Of a stretch of DNA of 64,000 nucleotides, positions 18,138 to 26,649 are shown one piece after another. The stretch covers positions 2,604,501 to 2,668,500 of the forward strand of contig CP046177.1 of assembly GCA_014075215.1 (NCBI GenBank). The letters run 5' to 3'. The stretch is from Flavobacteriaceae bacterium (GTDB lineage: Bacteria > Bacteroidota > Bacteroidia > Flavobacteriales > Flavobacteriaceae). Position 1 is the first letter of the stretch, and each line of letters begins with the position of its first letter. The position numbers and the translations under genes were made by a program. The notes beneath the pieces are model-generated. The model saw only the letters and a program-made list of their open reading frames with translations, was not told the origin of the DNA and made no database searches.

Positions 18138-19130
18138 TTAGGCAAAAATTTGTGTTAATCTGAACAGGAAGAATTCTACATTTTTAACACCTCTAAACTG
18201 CGCTCTAAAGGCTTTAATCTTAGCATTAAAAGATTCAGCAGAAGCATTTGTACTCCGATTGATAAAATAATTGAGTATTGACCGATAATTTATAGAAATT
18301 GTATTTGCTATTGTATTAAAAGCTTTAAAACCAGATTTTTCTACATCATTATACCAATGTGCTAGTTTTGTATATGCAATTTGTATTGATTTAGCTGTAT
18401 TGAATATATTTCTAAGGCTCTGATTTAAGTTAAAAGCCTTTTGAATATCAGGATATTTTTCAAAAAGTATTTTGCTTCTTAGATATTGATTTTGTGTCCA
18501 TTTTTCAGGAGATTTATAGAGTAAATATCTACTTCTAGCTAAGAGTTGTTTTCTAGTGTCCCCATTGTCAAATATCTCAGGTTGATACTCTTTACCTTTT
18601 GTTTTTGCTAACTTGATTAGGTCATTTTCTAGGTCTATTGCATTCCATCGATGTTTTATTCTAATATCTTGTAGCGCTTCTAGAGCTAGTTTTTGCACAT
18701 GGAATCTATCAGTTACTTGTATGGCCTTAGGGAAACATGTTTTGGCTATATTTTTCATAGAGTTCGCCATATCTAGTGTAATTTCTTTGACTTTGTTTCT
18801 TTTTTTAGAGGATATTTTAAGTAACTGTTCTATAATGGGTTCTATCTTAGTGCCTGCAAAAACCCCTACAATAGCTCCTTTTTTACCTTTGGCTTTTTTA
18901 TTGGTAATAATGGTGTAGAGTTCTCCTTTAGACAATGCTGTTTCATCAATAGATAAATAAGCACCTATATTTTCAGGAAAAACATGCCACTCTTTAGCAT
19001 GTTTTTTTTGTTTCCATTGTTTAAACTCACTTAAATAATCACGATATTGACGTCCAAGTTTTTTACCATCAACTCCGTAAAATCTACCTATAGTTCTACA
19101 ATCACTGGTTTCTCTATCTACTAATTTCTT
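18138..19130 (-). CDS. ISAon1-like transposase (second ORF, DDE, ISL3 type), expressed by frameshifting
   Basis: Open from 19130 to 18138 (about 330 codons). It carries LSIDETALSKGEL (first catalytic Asp), VKEITLDMANSM with TDRFHVQKLAL (second Asp and its context) and STNASAESFNAKIKAF (catalytic Glu), the ISL3-type DDE signature. No ATG, GTG or TTG precedes 18935, and that TTG would cut off the first Asp. The frame begins within the last codons of the first ORF, in its +1 frame, just after a T6-A4 run. Translation therefore probably needs a frameshift from the first ORF. The same geometry is kept in element A (50.7 kb). Confidence 0.8.
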   Translation of the reverse strand, partial: KKLVDRETSDCRTIGRFYGVDGKKLGRQYRDYLSEFKQWKQKKHAKEWHVFPENIGAYLSIDETALSKGELYTIITNKKAKGKKGAIVGVFAGTKIEPIIEQLLKISSKKRNKVKEITLDMANSMKNIAKTCFPKAIQVTDRFHVQKLALEALQDIRIKHRWNAIDLENDLIKLAKTKGKEYQPEIFDNGDTRKQLLARSRYLLYKSPEKWTQNQYLRSKILFEKYPDIQKAFNLNQSLRNIFNTAKSIQIAYTKLAHWYNDVEKSGFKAFNTIANTISINYRSILNYFINRSTNASAESFNAKIKAFRAQFRGVKNVEFFLFRLTQIFA

Positions 19131-19464
19131 TTAAAAAAGCAGCGAACTGCTCTGTCATTCGAGTCCCCTGTGCTACTAAATTCCAATCTCTTTGTACAAT
19201 TTGTTTGGTCTTCCTATCTAACCATCTACGACGTTTAATGTGAAGATATACTGTGTTGCCTCGTAATGGAAAGTCTTGAATGGTAAGCTCTTTATGAAAT
19301 CCGTGAGCTATCAAGATACGTTCTGATTCTTCTTTGGGAACTATGTTACGTTCTTCAAAATACAAATGCATCACTTCATTTTCAACACTATGTTTTGACA
19401 AATCAAAATGTTCAACTAACAACTCTGGTAAAATTAATTTTAGTAAATCTATATAAGTATCCAA
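19114..19464 (-). CDS. ISAon1 transposase N-terminal-region protein
   Basis: A 116-aa protein, first ORF of the element. It has the family blocks EERNIVPKEESER, FPLRGNTVYLHIKRRRWLD and RDWNLVAQGTRMTEQF. It is probably the DNA-binding N-terminal part of the transposase. Its last codons (FAAFLKEISR) overlap the start of the second ORF, which lies in the +1 frame. ATG at 19464. Confidence 0.8.
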   Translation of the reverse strand: MDTYIDLLKLILPELLVEHFDLSKHSVENEVMHLYFEERNIVPKEESERILIAHGFHKELTIQDFPLRGNTVYLHIKRRRWLDRKTKQIVQRDWNLVAQGTRMTEQFAAFLKEISR

Positions 19465-19696
19465 CCTCCTTTTTTTACAAAGATCACAATACTATTTTAA
19501 ATTCACACACAACTTTTGAGATTGATCCAAAATATTGATGTTATTTCTGTCTATTTGGCTTTATTTGATGCTATTATCACTTTCAACTACTCACTCATAT
19601 GGGCTTATTGAAATAGAATAACTCTTTCGAGTTATTTCCAGTTCAACAAGCATTTCATCACCAATACTCCCTAAAATGAGCCGATTAAATTTGTTT

Positions 19697-19729
19697 TATC
19701 GCTCAAAATATGATTAAATTTGAGCGATA
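19697..19729. promoter_or_regulatory. Inverted repeat, likely operator, upstream of fic
   Basis: TATCGCTCAAA (19697-19707) and TTTGAGCGATA (19719-19729) are perfect 11-base arms separated by 11 bases. The site is 21 bases before the fic ATG. A related half, GATTAAATTTG, also occurs at 19683 and 19712. The spacing fits a dimeric repressor. No regulator is encoded next to it, so autoregulation by the Fic protein is only one possibility. Confidence 0.6.
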
Positions 19730-19750
19730 CTCATTAAAAATACAGCTCAA

Positions 19751-20872
19751 ATGACAAACATCCTCTGGAATTGGCTACTTAAAAATTGGCCTCAATTCAC
19801 CTATGACAAGAAAGTTCTTGTGGAATTAGAACAGGTATTTATCCAAAATAGTGGAACAGTAGTAGGTGCATTAAAGCATATTGCTGATGATTCTAAAGAT
19901 GATTTGTTAGTAGAAATATTGAGTGACGAGGCTATGAAGACTTCGGAAATTGAAGGCGAATTTCTAAATAGAGATAGTGTCCAATCTTCAATAAAAAAGA
20001 AATTAGGATTATCCTTTGATAATCGAAAAGTTCCTCCCGCAGAATTTGGTATTGCAGAAATGATGGTCGATTTATATCAAAATTACGACAAATCATTATC
20101 ACATAATCAACTCTTTGAATGGCACAAAATGATTACCAACGGGAGACGTGATTTAACAAATATCGGAGCATACAGAACACATACTGAACCTATGCAAGTT
20201 GTCTCTGGAAGTTACAACAAACCCAACATACATTTTGAAGCACCTCCTTCATCTCAAATTCCGCGAGAAATGGAGCAATTCATTAGATGGTTTAATGATG
20301 TACATACGAAGAAAAATGAGTTAGATATGTTTCCACTTATTAAATCGGGAATTGCACATCTTTATTTTGTAAGTATTCATCCTTTTGAAGATGGAAACGG
20401 ACGTATTGGGCGTGCTATTGCTGAAAAATCTATTGCGTTAAGTACCAAGAAGCCAACGTTAATTTCACTTTCTCATACCATAGAAGCCAACAAAAAAGAT
20501 TACTATACTTTTTTGGAGAATAACAATAAAACCTTAGAAATTACGGATTGGCTCACATATTTTGGAAAAACGATTGTAGATGCTCAAAAAAATACATTAA
20601 AACAAATTGATTTTCTCATTGAAAAAACCAAGTTTTTTGACCGCCATACAACTCAATTAAACGACAGACAATTAAAAGTCGTTAAACGCCTTTTTGAGGC
20701 AGGATATAGAGGTTTTAAAGGCGGGTTAAGTGCTAAAAATTATGTAAAAATCGCCAAAACGTCTGAATCTACTGCAACCAGAGATTTACTAGATTTAGTT
20801 AAAAAAGGAATTTTGATTAAAACAGGAACGTTTAAAAGCACTCGTTATTCATTAAATATCAAAAAAGTTTGA
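19751..20872 (+). CDS. Fic family AMP-transferase-like protein with DUF4172 N-terminus
   Basis: A 373-aa protein. The core motif HPFEDGNGRIGRA (about residues 213-225) is the full Fic active site, which moves AMP (or a related group) from a nucleotide to a target hydroxyl. The N-terminal WNWLLKNWPQFTYD segment is typical of the DUF4172 subgroup. TSEIEG at about residue 65 matches the [S/T]xxxE[G/N] inhibitory helix, so the enzyme should be self-inhibited. The C-terminal part (about 300-373) looks like a winged helix (LSAKNYVKIAKTSESTATRD), which may bind DNA, possibly the inverted repeat upstream. It is chromosomal-type cargo on the island. Confidence 0.88.
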   Translation: MTNILWNWLLKNWPQFTYDKKVLVELEQVFIQNSGTVVGALKHIADDSKDDLLVEILSDEAMKTSEIEGEFLNRDSVQSSIKKKLGLSFDNRKVPPAEFGIAEMMVDLYQNYDKSLSHNQLFEWHKMITNGRRDLTNIGAYRTHTEPMQVVSGSYNKPNIHFEAPPSSQIPREMEQFIRWFNDVHTKKNELDMFPLIKSGIAHLYFVSIHPFEDGNGRIGRAIAEKSIALSTKKPTLISLSHTIEANKKDYYTFLENNNKTLEITDWLTYFGKTIVDAQKNTLKQIDFLIEKTKFFDRHTTQLNDRQLKVVKRLFEAGYRGFKGGLSAKNYVKIAKTSESTATRDLLDLVKKGILIKTGTFKSTRYSLNIKKV

Positions 20873-20944
20873 TAATTGAATCTAGGGAAAGTTATTACTG
20901 TTTTTAGAACAAAAACCAAATACTGATAAGAACATTAATAACTC

Positions 20945-21316
20945 CTATCTCCTATAATTATAAGCATCTGTCACATCCCCGTCTAAATCACAATCATCAT
21001 CAAAATAGGCATCAAAACTAACTGTAAATGAAATATCGTACATATAGCCTTTAGAATAAATATCTACTACTAAATCATCACCATCCATTCCGTAATCTCG
21101 CACTTCAAAATCACCTTTACTTGAAACAGTAAAACTTGCTGCACTACGAATATCAGACCAATTATGCCTGACCAGTTTACGCACTTTTGAAGTAGAAGGT
21201 TTACAGCTAGGTGTTGGAGCTACATAAGTAGTATTTGAAGATTCTTTGGATGATTTTTTGCAAGAATTGAAACTAATAAAAAAAAGTACTAATAGGATTG
21301 AATATATTGATTTCAT
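20945..21316 (-). CDS. Small lipoprotein of unknown function
   Basis: A 123-aa protein with a lipoprotein signal (FNSCKK, Cys19) followed by a Ser/Thr/Pro-rich linker. The remainder (VRKLVRHNWSDIRSAASFTV onward) is beta-rich and ends with an acidic patch (FDDDCDLDGDVTDAY). I recognise no family. It lies 14 bases downstream of the secreted metalloprotease gene, so it may share its transcript. Confidence 0.6.
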   Translation of the reverse strand: MKSIYSILLVLFFISFNSCKKSSKESSNTTYVAPTPSCKPSTSKVRKLVRHNWSDIRSAASFTVSSKGDFEVRDYGMDGDDLVVDIYSKGYMYDISFTVSFDAYFDDDCDLDGDVTDAYNYRR

Positions 21317-21330
21317 AAGATGTTGTTTGA

Positions 21331-22887
21331 TTAGTTTTTAATTAAGCGTTTTACAGAAGATCCTCGATTGCCATATATTTTTAAAAGATATATACCTGAT
21401 GAAAAATGGTTTAATGAGATATCTATACTATTTGATTCTATGCTTTTTATGGTTTGCACTTTTGCCCCTAACAATGTATAGATTTCAATACTCTTAAGAA
21501 TTTCATCTGCTTGTATAGATACTATATTGCTTGTTGGGTTTGGGTAGATTGAAAGATTTGATAGTTCTTGTTCTTCTATACTCAAAGTCACAGCATTACT
21601 TGCTGGACTTAAACTATTAGACCATCTTTCATACACTCTAACCACATAATTATTATTAGGCAAATTTGTTATGATTTGACCTAATGTAATTGGACCAGCA
21701 ATTTGAGCACCTGAATTTGAATTAGTTGCTTCATAAACATAAACTTCATAATCTCCTTTAGTAAAATATAAGTTTTGATAAGTAGCACTTGTTGTATTTG
21801 GAAATTGCATATTATAATCAGATAGGTTAGTTACGTTTATTTTTCCATTTATCACAGTAATTTGTGGTATTGCTGGCACTCCTCCAGTGCTTTCTTCACG
21901 CAAATAATTCATATGATTTTGATAATGTGTAAATATTCCTGTAGAGGTATTATCAAAACTCATATTAGTTCTTCGAGACAAACTATGTTCTACAACACCA
22001 CATCCAAAAGTGGCTTCTTGCGTTGCTGGCAATATATGTCGTGAGTTTGAATTAATAGTGCCTATACGATTTACTAAATCATTAGTGTTATCCATCTTTT
22101 TAACAGGGATATCATAATGTGCCGAAAAATTATCATTGGTGTCAAATTGATTTATTGTTAAAAAACCACTTCCGCCATTTGCAATATCATAACCATTATG
22201 CGCAATTGGTATTGAAAAAAACGGTGCTGCATTATTGGCAAAACCCCAGCCTGTTGAAGTTGTAATTCTTTGTGTAAAAAGACCATCAGCTATATCAACG
22301 ACCTGTAGAGCATCAAAATGAGAAATACCTTGTGAATGGTCTCCTTCCAAAGCACCTACAGAGTGTGCCCACTCGTGAGCAAGTACTATATCCTCTCTTG
22401 GTCCATTGAATAGAGAAAAAACACTATATCCTGACACTAAATCACCAAATGCTACTCCAGCATATTGAGCAGCAGAACCTGGCAATGTACCCCCACCAAA
22501 TCCTGTTGTAAATGCTTGCATATCTCTAACATCACAGTTATTAGAAGTGTCTAAAACCCAACTACTAAAATTTGATAGTGTTTGATTGGCATCATTAGGA
22601 ACACCTGAAATATTAGTTACATATTCATTATCTGCTCTCGGTATTATATATAGATTCCTTATTCTAAGGTCAGCCAGTAAAATCGTTTTTAAAAGATTAA
22701 TACTTTTATTATGCTTTTCTTCAATTACAGATTCCCCTATGTTTGTAGCTTCTTGGTCAATTACATAGTGGATATTCTGATATCTAACAGTATTCTCAGG
22801 TCTATTAGAATCAATTTGTGCACTTAAAGAGCTTAATGTAAAAAGACAATAAATGAGTGATAAATATTTAAAGTATAATTTTTTCAT
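21331..22887 (-). CDS. Secreted zinc metalloprotease-like protein with T9SS type A sorting tail
   Basis: A 518-aa protein with a signal peptide (LSLIYCLFTLSSLSAQ). HEWAHSVGALEGDH (about residues 167-180) matches the metzincin-like HExxHxxGxxxGDH zinc site, preceded by REDIVLA. The middle holds a fibronectin-like linker, and the last about 80 residues (LSIYPNPTSNIVSIQ to GIYLLKIYGN) form a type A sorting domain for secretion by the type IX system. Target substrate is unknown. The lipoprotein gene at 20945 is just downstream. Confidence 0.82.
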   Translation of the reverse strand: MKKLYFKYLSLIYCLFTLSSLSAQIDSNRPENTVRYQNIHYVIDQEATNIGESVIEEKHNKSINLLKTILLADLRIRNLYIIPRADNEYVTNISGVPNDANQTLSNFSSWVLDTSNNCDVRDMQAFTTGFGGGTLPGSAAQYAGVAFGDLVSGYSVFSLFNGPREDIVLAHEWAHSVGALEGDHSQGISHFDALQVVDIADGLFTQRITTSTGWGFANNAAPFFSIPIAHNGYDIANGGSGFLTINQFDTNDNFSAHYDIPVKKMDNTNDLVNRIGTINSNSRHILPATQEATFGCGVVEHSLSRRTNMSFDNTSTGIFTHYQNHMNYLREESTGGVPAIPQITVINGKINVTNLSDYNMQFPNTTSATYQNLYFTKGDYEVYVYEATNSNSGAQIAGPITLGQIITNLPNNNYVVRVYERWSNSLSPASNAVTLSIEEQELSNLSIYPNPTSNIVSIQADEILKSIEIYTLLGAKVQTIKSIESNSIDISLNHFSSGIYLLKIYGNRGSSVKRLIKN

Positions 22888-22905
22888 ATTTTTATTTTAT
22901 AAGTG

Positions 22906-23838
22906 TTATTCAGAAAAATTAGTGTTAGTATCTTTAATCCAAGATGACAAATATGAGCCATTAGGGTCATCAACTAAAATATTCGCTAAACCACTGTTTC
23001 CACTAGAATCAAAAAGGGTGACATATATTTGGTTTCCATTTCTAACATCTAAAGAAGTTAACTGATTATTTTTACAGAGTAGAACCGAAAGATTAGGTAA
23101 ACTACTTACATCTAAATTTGATAATTGATTGTCCGATAGATAGATGTAAGAAAGATTTGTGTTGTTGCTTAAATCTATTGAGCTTATATTATTATCAATT
23201 GCTTCTAATGTATATAACCGTGAAAGCTGACTAACATCTATTGTTGACAAATTATTTCCTTTACAAAACAAATGTGTTAGATTTTGGTTATTGCCTAGTG
23301 TAATACTTGTTAGGTTATTATAATGACACGCTAAAACCTCTAAGTTTGTATTATTTACTATATTCAAGGAATTAATCTCATTAATAAAGCAGTATAGTTC
23401 CTTTAAATCGGTATTGTTGCTAACATCTAAGTTAGCCAAATCGTTGTCGTAGCAGTTCAGAAAAGTGAGAGCCGTATTATTATTTAAATTAAGAGAACTG
23501 ATGAATTTGTTTTCCTTACAATCTAAATATTTGAGTGCTGTGTTATTACTAACATCAAGGTTTGTTAATCTATTTCCACCACATTTTAACACCTCTAACG
23601 CAATAAATCCTTCAATTCCTGTAAGGTCAGTTATACCTTGACCATTAATGTTATTTCCGCTTACATCTAATTCAACTACGGAACTTATATTAGCCGTTAA
23701 AACAAAATCATCTAAAACATTATCATAGCCCAACACTATAAGTTTCTGCTCAAAATTATCATCTGGAACAAATGTTTGTTGAGCAATGGTATTAGTAATG
23801 GAAAGAATGAACAATATTAGTATGTAGATTTTCTTCAT
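22906..23838 (-). CDS. Secreted leucine-rich repeat protein lacking the usual C-terminal tail
   Basis: A 310-aa protein with a signal peptide (ILILFILSITNTIAQ). About 10 leucine-rich repeats of 21-22 residues follow, with the Bacteroidota pattern LxxLxCxxNxLxxLDVSNNT (for example ALKYLDCKENKFISSL). It opens with VPDDNFEQKLIVLGYD, the usual capping motif of these proteins. The last residues (WIKDTNTNFSE) are where a T9SS domain normally begins, but a stop follows. Either this member lacks the sorting domain or its 3' end has been lost. Interaction partner unknown. Confidence 0.8.
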   Translation of the reverse strand: MKKIYILILFILSITNTIAQQTFVPDDNFEQKLIVLGYDNVLDDFVLTANISSVVELDVSGNNINGQGITDLTGIEGFIALEVLKCGGNRLTNLDVSNNTALKYLDCKENKFISSLNLNNNTALTFLNCYDNDLANLDVSNNTDLKELYCFINEINSLNIVNNTNLEVLACHYNNLTSITLGNNQNLTHLFCKGNNLSTIDVSQLSRLYTLEAIDNNISSIDLSNNTNLSYIYLSDNQLSNLDVSSLPNLSVLLCKNNQLTSLDVRNGNQIYVTLFDSSGNSGLANILVDDPNGSYLSSWIKDTNTNFSE

Positions 23839-23893
23839 ATCCGTTTTAGTTTTAATAGTTGGTACAAACTTAGCTTCACTTTACAAACCCTAA

Positions 23894-23908
23894 CCTAACC
23901 ACATTAGG
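23894..23908. promoter_or_regulatory. Small inverted repeat between divergent LRR and kinase genes
   Basis: CCTAA-CCACA-TTAGG (23894-23908) is a perfect 5-base inverted repeat with a 5-base gap. It lies between the starts of the LRR gene (23838) and the sensor kinase gene (23962), a place where a response regulator could act on both. No further evidence is visible. Confidence 0.35.
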
Positions 23909-23961
23909 ATAATCTATAAATTTCATTTCCATACCTTTGAGACTTAACCATAAAAGGACTT

Positions 23962-25692
23962 ATGAAGAAAATAATTGCCGTATTTTTTTTGATTTTTATA
24001 CAACTTATGTATTGCCAAAGTCAAAAGAAAATAGATAGTCTAGAAAACTTATTGTTGAATAAAACAGATGATATTTCCCAAATAAAAATCTTAAATACAT
24101 TATCAAGGCACTATACAAAAGTTGGCTCATCTCAAAAAGGACAAGAGCAATTAGATAAAGCACTTTCGATTTTGACAAAAAAACCAGATTCGTTACTACT
24201 AGCAGAAACATATTTTAATCAAGGTTATGTTTTGCAATATGTCGGTGATTATGAAAATGCTACGAAAAAAATATTGAAAGCTCAGGATATATTTAAGGTG
24301 TTAGACAAGAAAAGAGCCATACAAGCCTTGAATTTATTGGGCATTATTAATGTTAGGTTGAAAAATAATGAAAAGGCATATGAATTTTCAGAAAGTTCAA
24401 TGAAGTTGGCTTATAAGATTGGTGATTCTGGGGGGTATTATAAGACCAAAAAAACGTTAGCAATCATCAATAAAAATCTTAAAAATTTTGAAGAAGCTCT
24501 ACAATTCAATAAGGACGTTGCCGATTTTGAAGCAAGAACCAAAAACTATTTTAGTTTAGGAAAAACATACAACAATATTGCCATAGTATATGATAAAACA
24601 AAAAAATATGATTCATCGCTTGTTTATTATAAAAAGGCACTGCGTCTAAAGGAACAATATGGTAGTAAGCGGGACATTATAAATTCTTATCACGGCTTTG
24701 GTAATTTATATAGCAAGATGAATGACCTTTCAAAATCTGAGTTCCATATTTTAAAAGCACGTGACCTAGCTAAAAGTAGCAACTTTCCATATGAATTGAT
24801 GCATATACTACAATCATTAGCAGAGATTAATTACCAACAGGGAAAATATAAGCAGGCTTTTGATGCTCTTGAAGAATCGAAAGTAATATCGGATAGCCTT
24901 CGAAGCGTAAAAATGAAAACGAATATTGCTGAGTTGGAAACCAAATATGAAACTCAGCAAAAGGAAAACGAAATCTTAAAACTCACTAACGAGAACATTC
25001 AAAAAGAAGCCTCTTTAACGCAATCAAAATACACCATTTTTGCCGTCTTGGGAGCATTATTATTGATTGTAAGCTTTGGCTATTTTTATTGGAACAAACG
25101 CAAACAACAGCACCAATTAGCCTTATTGGAAAATTCAGTAAAATCTAGTGAAGCTGAGAAAAGCAGAATTGGTAAAGAATTGCACGATAATATTGCAGGA
25201 ACATTGATGAAATTGGTACACGATAGCGAATCTGCTCAAATTAAACTATCACACAGACTGTTACAAACCTATAACGAAGTACGAGACATTTCACATCAAT
25301 TAGACAATACACCAATGCACAACGAAATGTTTTTTGATAGAGTCTTGGACATTATTCCAGACAACACCGAAACACAAGAGTTTACTTTTGAAATCACACC
25401 ACGCCATTTGCAAATCAAAGAACCGCACGGCACTCATATTTTTAGAATCATACAAGAACTCATTGCCAATAACCTAAAATATGCCAAGGCTTCACAAACA
25501 CAAATACAGATAGTTTCCAATGATGATACTTTAGTGTTTATGTATAAGGATAATGGTATAGGAACAACAACTTTTAAAAAAGGGAACGGTTATAAAAATA
25601 TAGAAGACAGAATTACCTTAATGAATGGCACTTTAAATATAGTACATCAAAACGGTTTTTCGGTTACAGCTAACATTCCTTATTCATCTTAA
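23962..25692 (+). CDS. TPR sensor histidine kinase (HisKA_3 type)
   Basis: A 576-aa protein. It has a signal peptide (residues 1-18), periplasmic TPR repeats (about 40-320, e.g. ALRLKEQYGSKRDIINSYHG), a coiled-coil linker, one membrane helix (YTIFAVLGALLLIVSFGYFY, about 352-372) and a cytoplasmic kinase. The H-box GKELHDNIAGTLMKL carries the phosphorylated His. The ATP-binding part shows the N-box LIANNLKYA and G-box DNGIGT and GNGYKNI. It is the NarL/LuxR-partner type, and the next gene two bases downstream is the matching regulator. It probably senses an envelope signal through the TPR part. Confidence 0.88.
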   Translation: MKKIIAVFFLIFIQLMYCQSQKKIDSLENLLLNKTDDISQIKILNTLSRHYTKVGSSQKGQEQLDKALSILTKKPDSLLLAETYFNQGYVLQYVGDYENATKKILKAQDIFKVLDKKRAIQALNLLGIINVRLKNNEKAYEFSESSMKLAYKIGDSGGYYKTKKTLAIINKNLKNFEEALQFNKDVADFEARTKNYFSLGKTYNNIAIVYDKTKKYDSSLVYYKKALRLKEQYGSKRDIINSYHGFGNLYSKMNDLSKSEFHILKARDLAKSSNFPYELMHILQSLAEINYQQGKYKQAFDALEESKVISDSLRSVKMKTNIAELETKYETQQKENEILKLTNENIQKEASLTQSKYTIFAVLGALLLIVSFGYFYWNKRKQQHQLALLENSVKSSEAEKSRIGKELHDNIAGTLMKLVHDSESAQIKLSHRLLQTYNEVRDISHQLDNTPMHNEMFFDRVLDIIPDNTETQEFTFEITPRHLQIKEPHGTHIFRIIQELIANNLKYAKASQTQIQIVSNDDTLVFMYKDNGIGTTTFKKGNGYKNIEDRITLMNGTLNIVHQNGFSVTANIPYSS

Positions 25693-25693
25693 T

Positions 25694-26368
25694 ATGAATA
25701 TTCTCATTATAGACGACCACGCTCTAGTAAAAGAAGGAATTGAAGGGCGAATAAAAAAAGTAAAACCCAAAGCAAAGTGTTATTTTACAAGTACCGCACG
25801 ATTGGCAATTTCTAAAATTCGCGAAATTTCCATCGACCTCATTTTTTGTGATTTGGAATTTTCTGGAGAAACCGAAATTGACGGTTTTTATATAATCAAA
25901 AGCGTTTTGGAATTTGAACCAAGAGTAAAAGTTATTGCGTTGACTAATTACAATTCCTATCGCATTATGAAAAAAGCTACGGCGAGCGGTTTTCATAGTT
26001 TTTTAGACAAAGGTTGTTCGTTTAAAGAATTTTCTGAAACCTTAATCAATGTAATCGCAAATGGAGCGTATGAATCTCCAACAATGAAACGGTTATTAAA
26101 AAAACGAAATGAGTTTTTATGTACAATTTTTTCCGAGTCGCTCTATGGAATTTCTGATTTAAGTCCTCGTGAACGAGAACTTACATTACTATCAGCCGAA
26201 ACTACTGATAGACAACTATTAGCCAAAAAAATGAATGTCAAACCTTACACTATTGATACTTATTTTAAATATGCTTTATCTAAATTGAACTTAAAACATA
26301 GGCAAGAACTTTCTCTGTTTAGTTTGGAGTTTAAGGATGAATTACTGAAGAACTTTGATGAAAAGTAA
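25694..26368 (+). CDS. Response regulator with LuxR/NarL-type output domain
   Basis: A 224-aa protein. The receiver domain (residues 1-125) starts MNILIIDDHALVKEG and has the phosphoacceptor Asp in LIFCDLEFSG and the conserved Lys in SFLDKGCS. The C-terminal helix-turn-helix (about 155-215, LSPRERELTLLSAETTDRQL and KPYTIDTYFKYALSKL) is of the LuxR class. It lies 2 bases after the kinase gene, so they form an operon. Target genes are unknown. The divergent LRR and protease genes are natural candidates. Confidence 0.9.
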   Translation: MNILIIDDHALVKEGIEGRIKKVKPKAKCYFTSTARLAISKIREISIDLIFCDLEFSGETEIDGFYIIKSVLEFEPRVKVIALTNYNSYRIMKKATASGFHSFLDKGCSFKEFSETLINVIANGAYESPTMKRLLKKRNEFLCTIFSESLYGISDLSPRERELTLLSAETTDRQLLAKKMNVKPYTIDTYFKYALSKLNLKHRQELSLFSLEFKDELLKNFDEK

Positions 26369-26518
26369 TTATATGTTAGAATTAAGAAAAATTGACAGCC
26401 ATTTTCCTAGTCTTTATAATTAGCCCGACAATCGTTAAAAAGTGAATAATTTTTTTACCAAAAAACGTATTGTCTCACTCTGGAAGCGAGTTTATCCATT
26501 TCAAAAATCTATGGACTT

Positions 26519-26564
26519 GCTCATAACCCGAAGGTCGCAGGTTCGAATCCTGCCTCCGCAACCA
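26519..26564 (+). pseudogene. tRNA-Met 3' fragment, candidate attachment site
   Basis: CTCATAACCCGAAGG leads into a full T arm (GCAGG TTCGAAT CCTGC), an acceptor strand CTCCGCA, discriminator A and an encoded CCA. The 5' half of a tRNA-Met (CAT anticodon) is absent: the expected TGCGGAG acceptor strand and D arm do not occur upstream. Such 3' tRNA halves are the usual footprint of integrase-mediated insertion. A 12-base inverted repeat (GTCTCACTCTGG at 26472, CCAGAATGAGAC at 26562, 11 of 12 pairs) frames it. A tyrosine recombinase gene starts 85 bases downstream. Confidence 0.75.
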
Positions 26565-26649
26565 GAATGAGACTATAACAACCACAAAGTGGCGTTTGCA
26601 TAAAAAAAGTATTCGTCTAACGACTGTCAGGTTTTACCCGATAGTCACA

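Larger units (their letters stand above)
18115..19528 (-). mobile_element. ISAon1-like element B, intact, with 8-bp target duplication
   Basis: Terminal repeats are GGATCAAGACTAATTGTTG (18115) and the inverse of GGATCAATCTCAAAAG ending at 19528. Both flanks read AAAATATT (18107-18114 and 19529-19536), an exact 8-bp target duplication as expected for the ISL3 class. Two overlapping ORFs fill the 1,414-bp element. The insertion lies immediately inside the left 18-bp repeat. Confidence 0.85.

Noticed and set aside
26596..26649. Start of the first recombinase at 26596
   Set aside because: It would add an 18-residue leader (MHKKSIRLTTVRFYPIVT) absent from the second recombinase. ATG 26650 is preferred.
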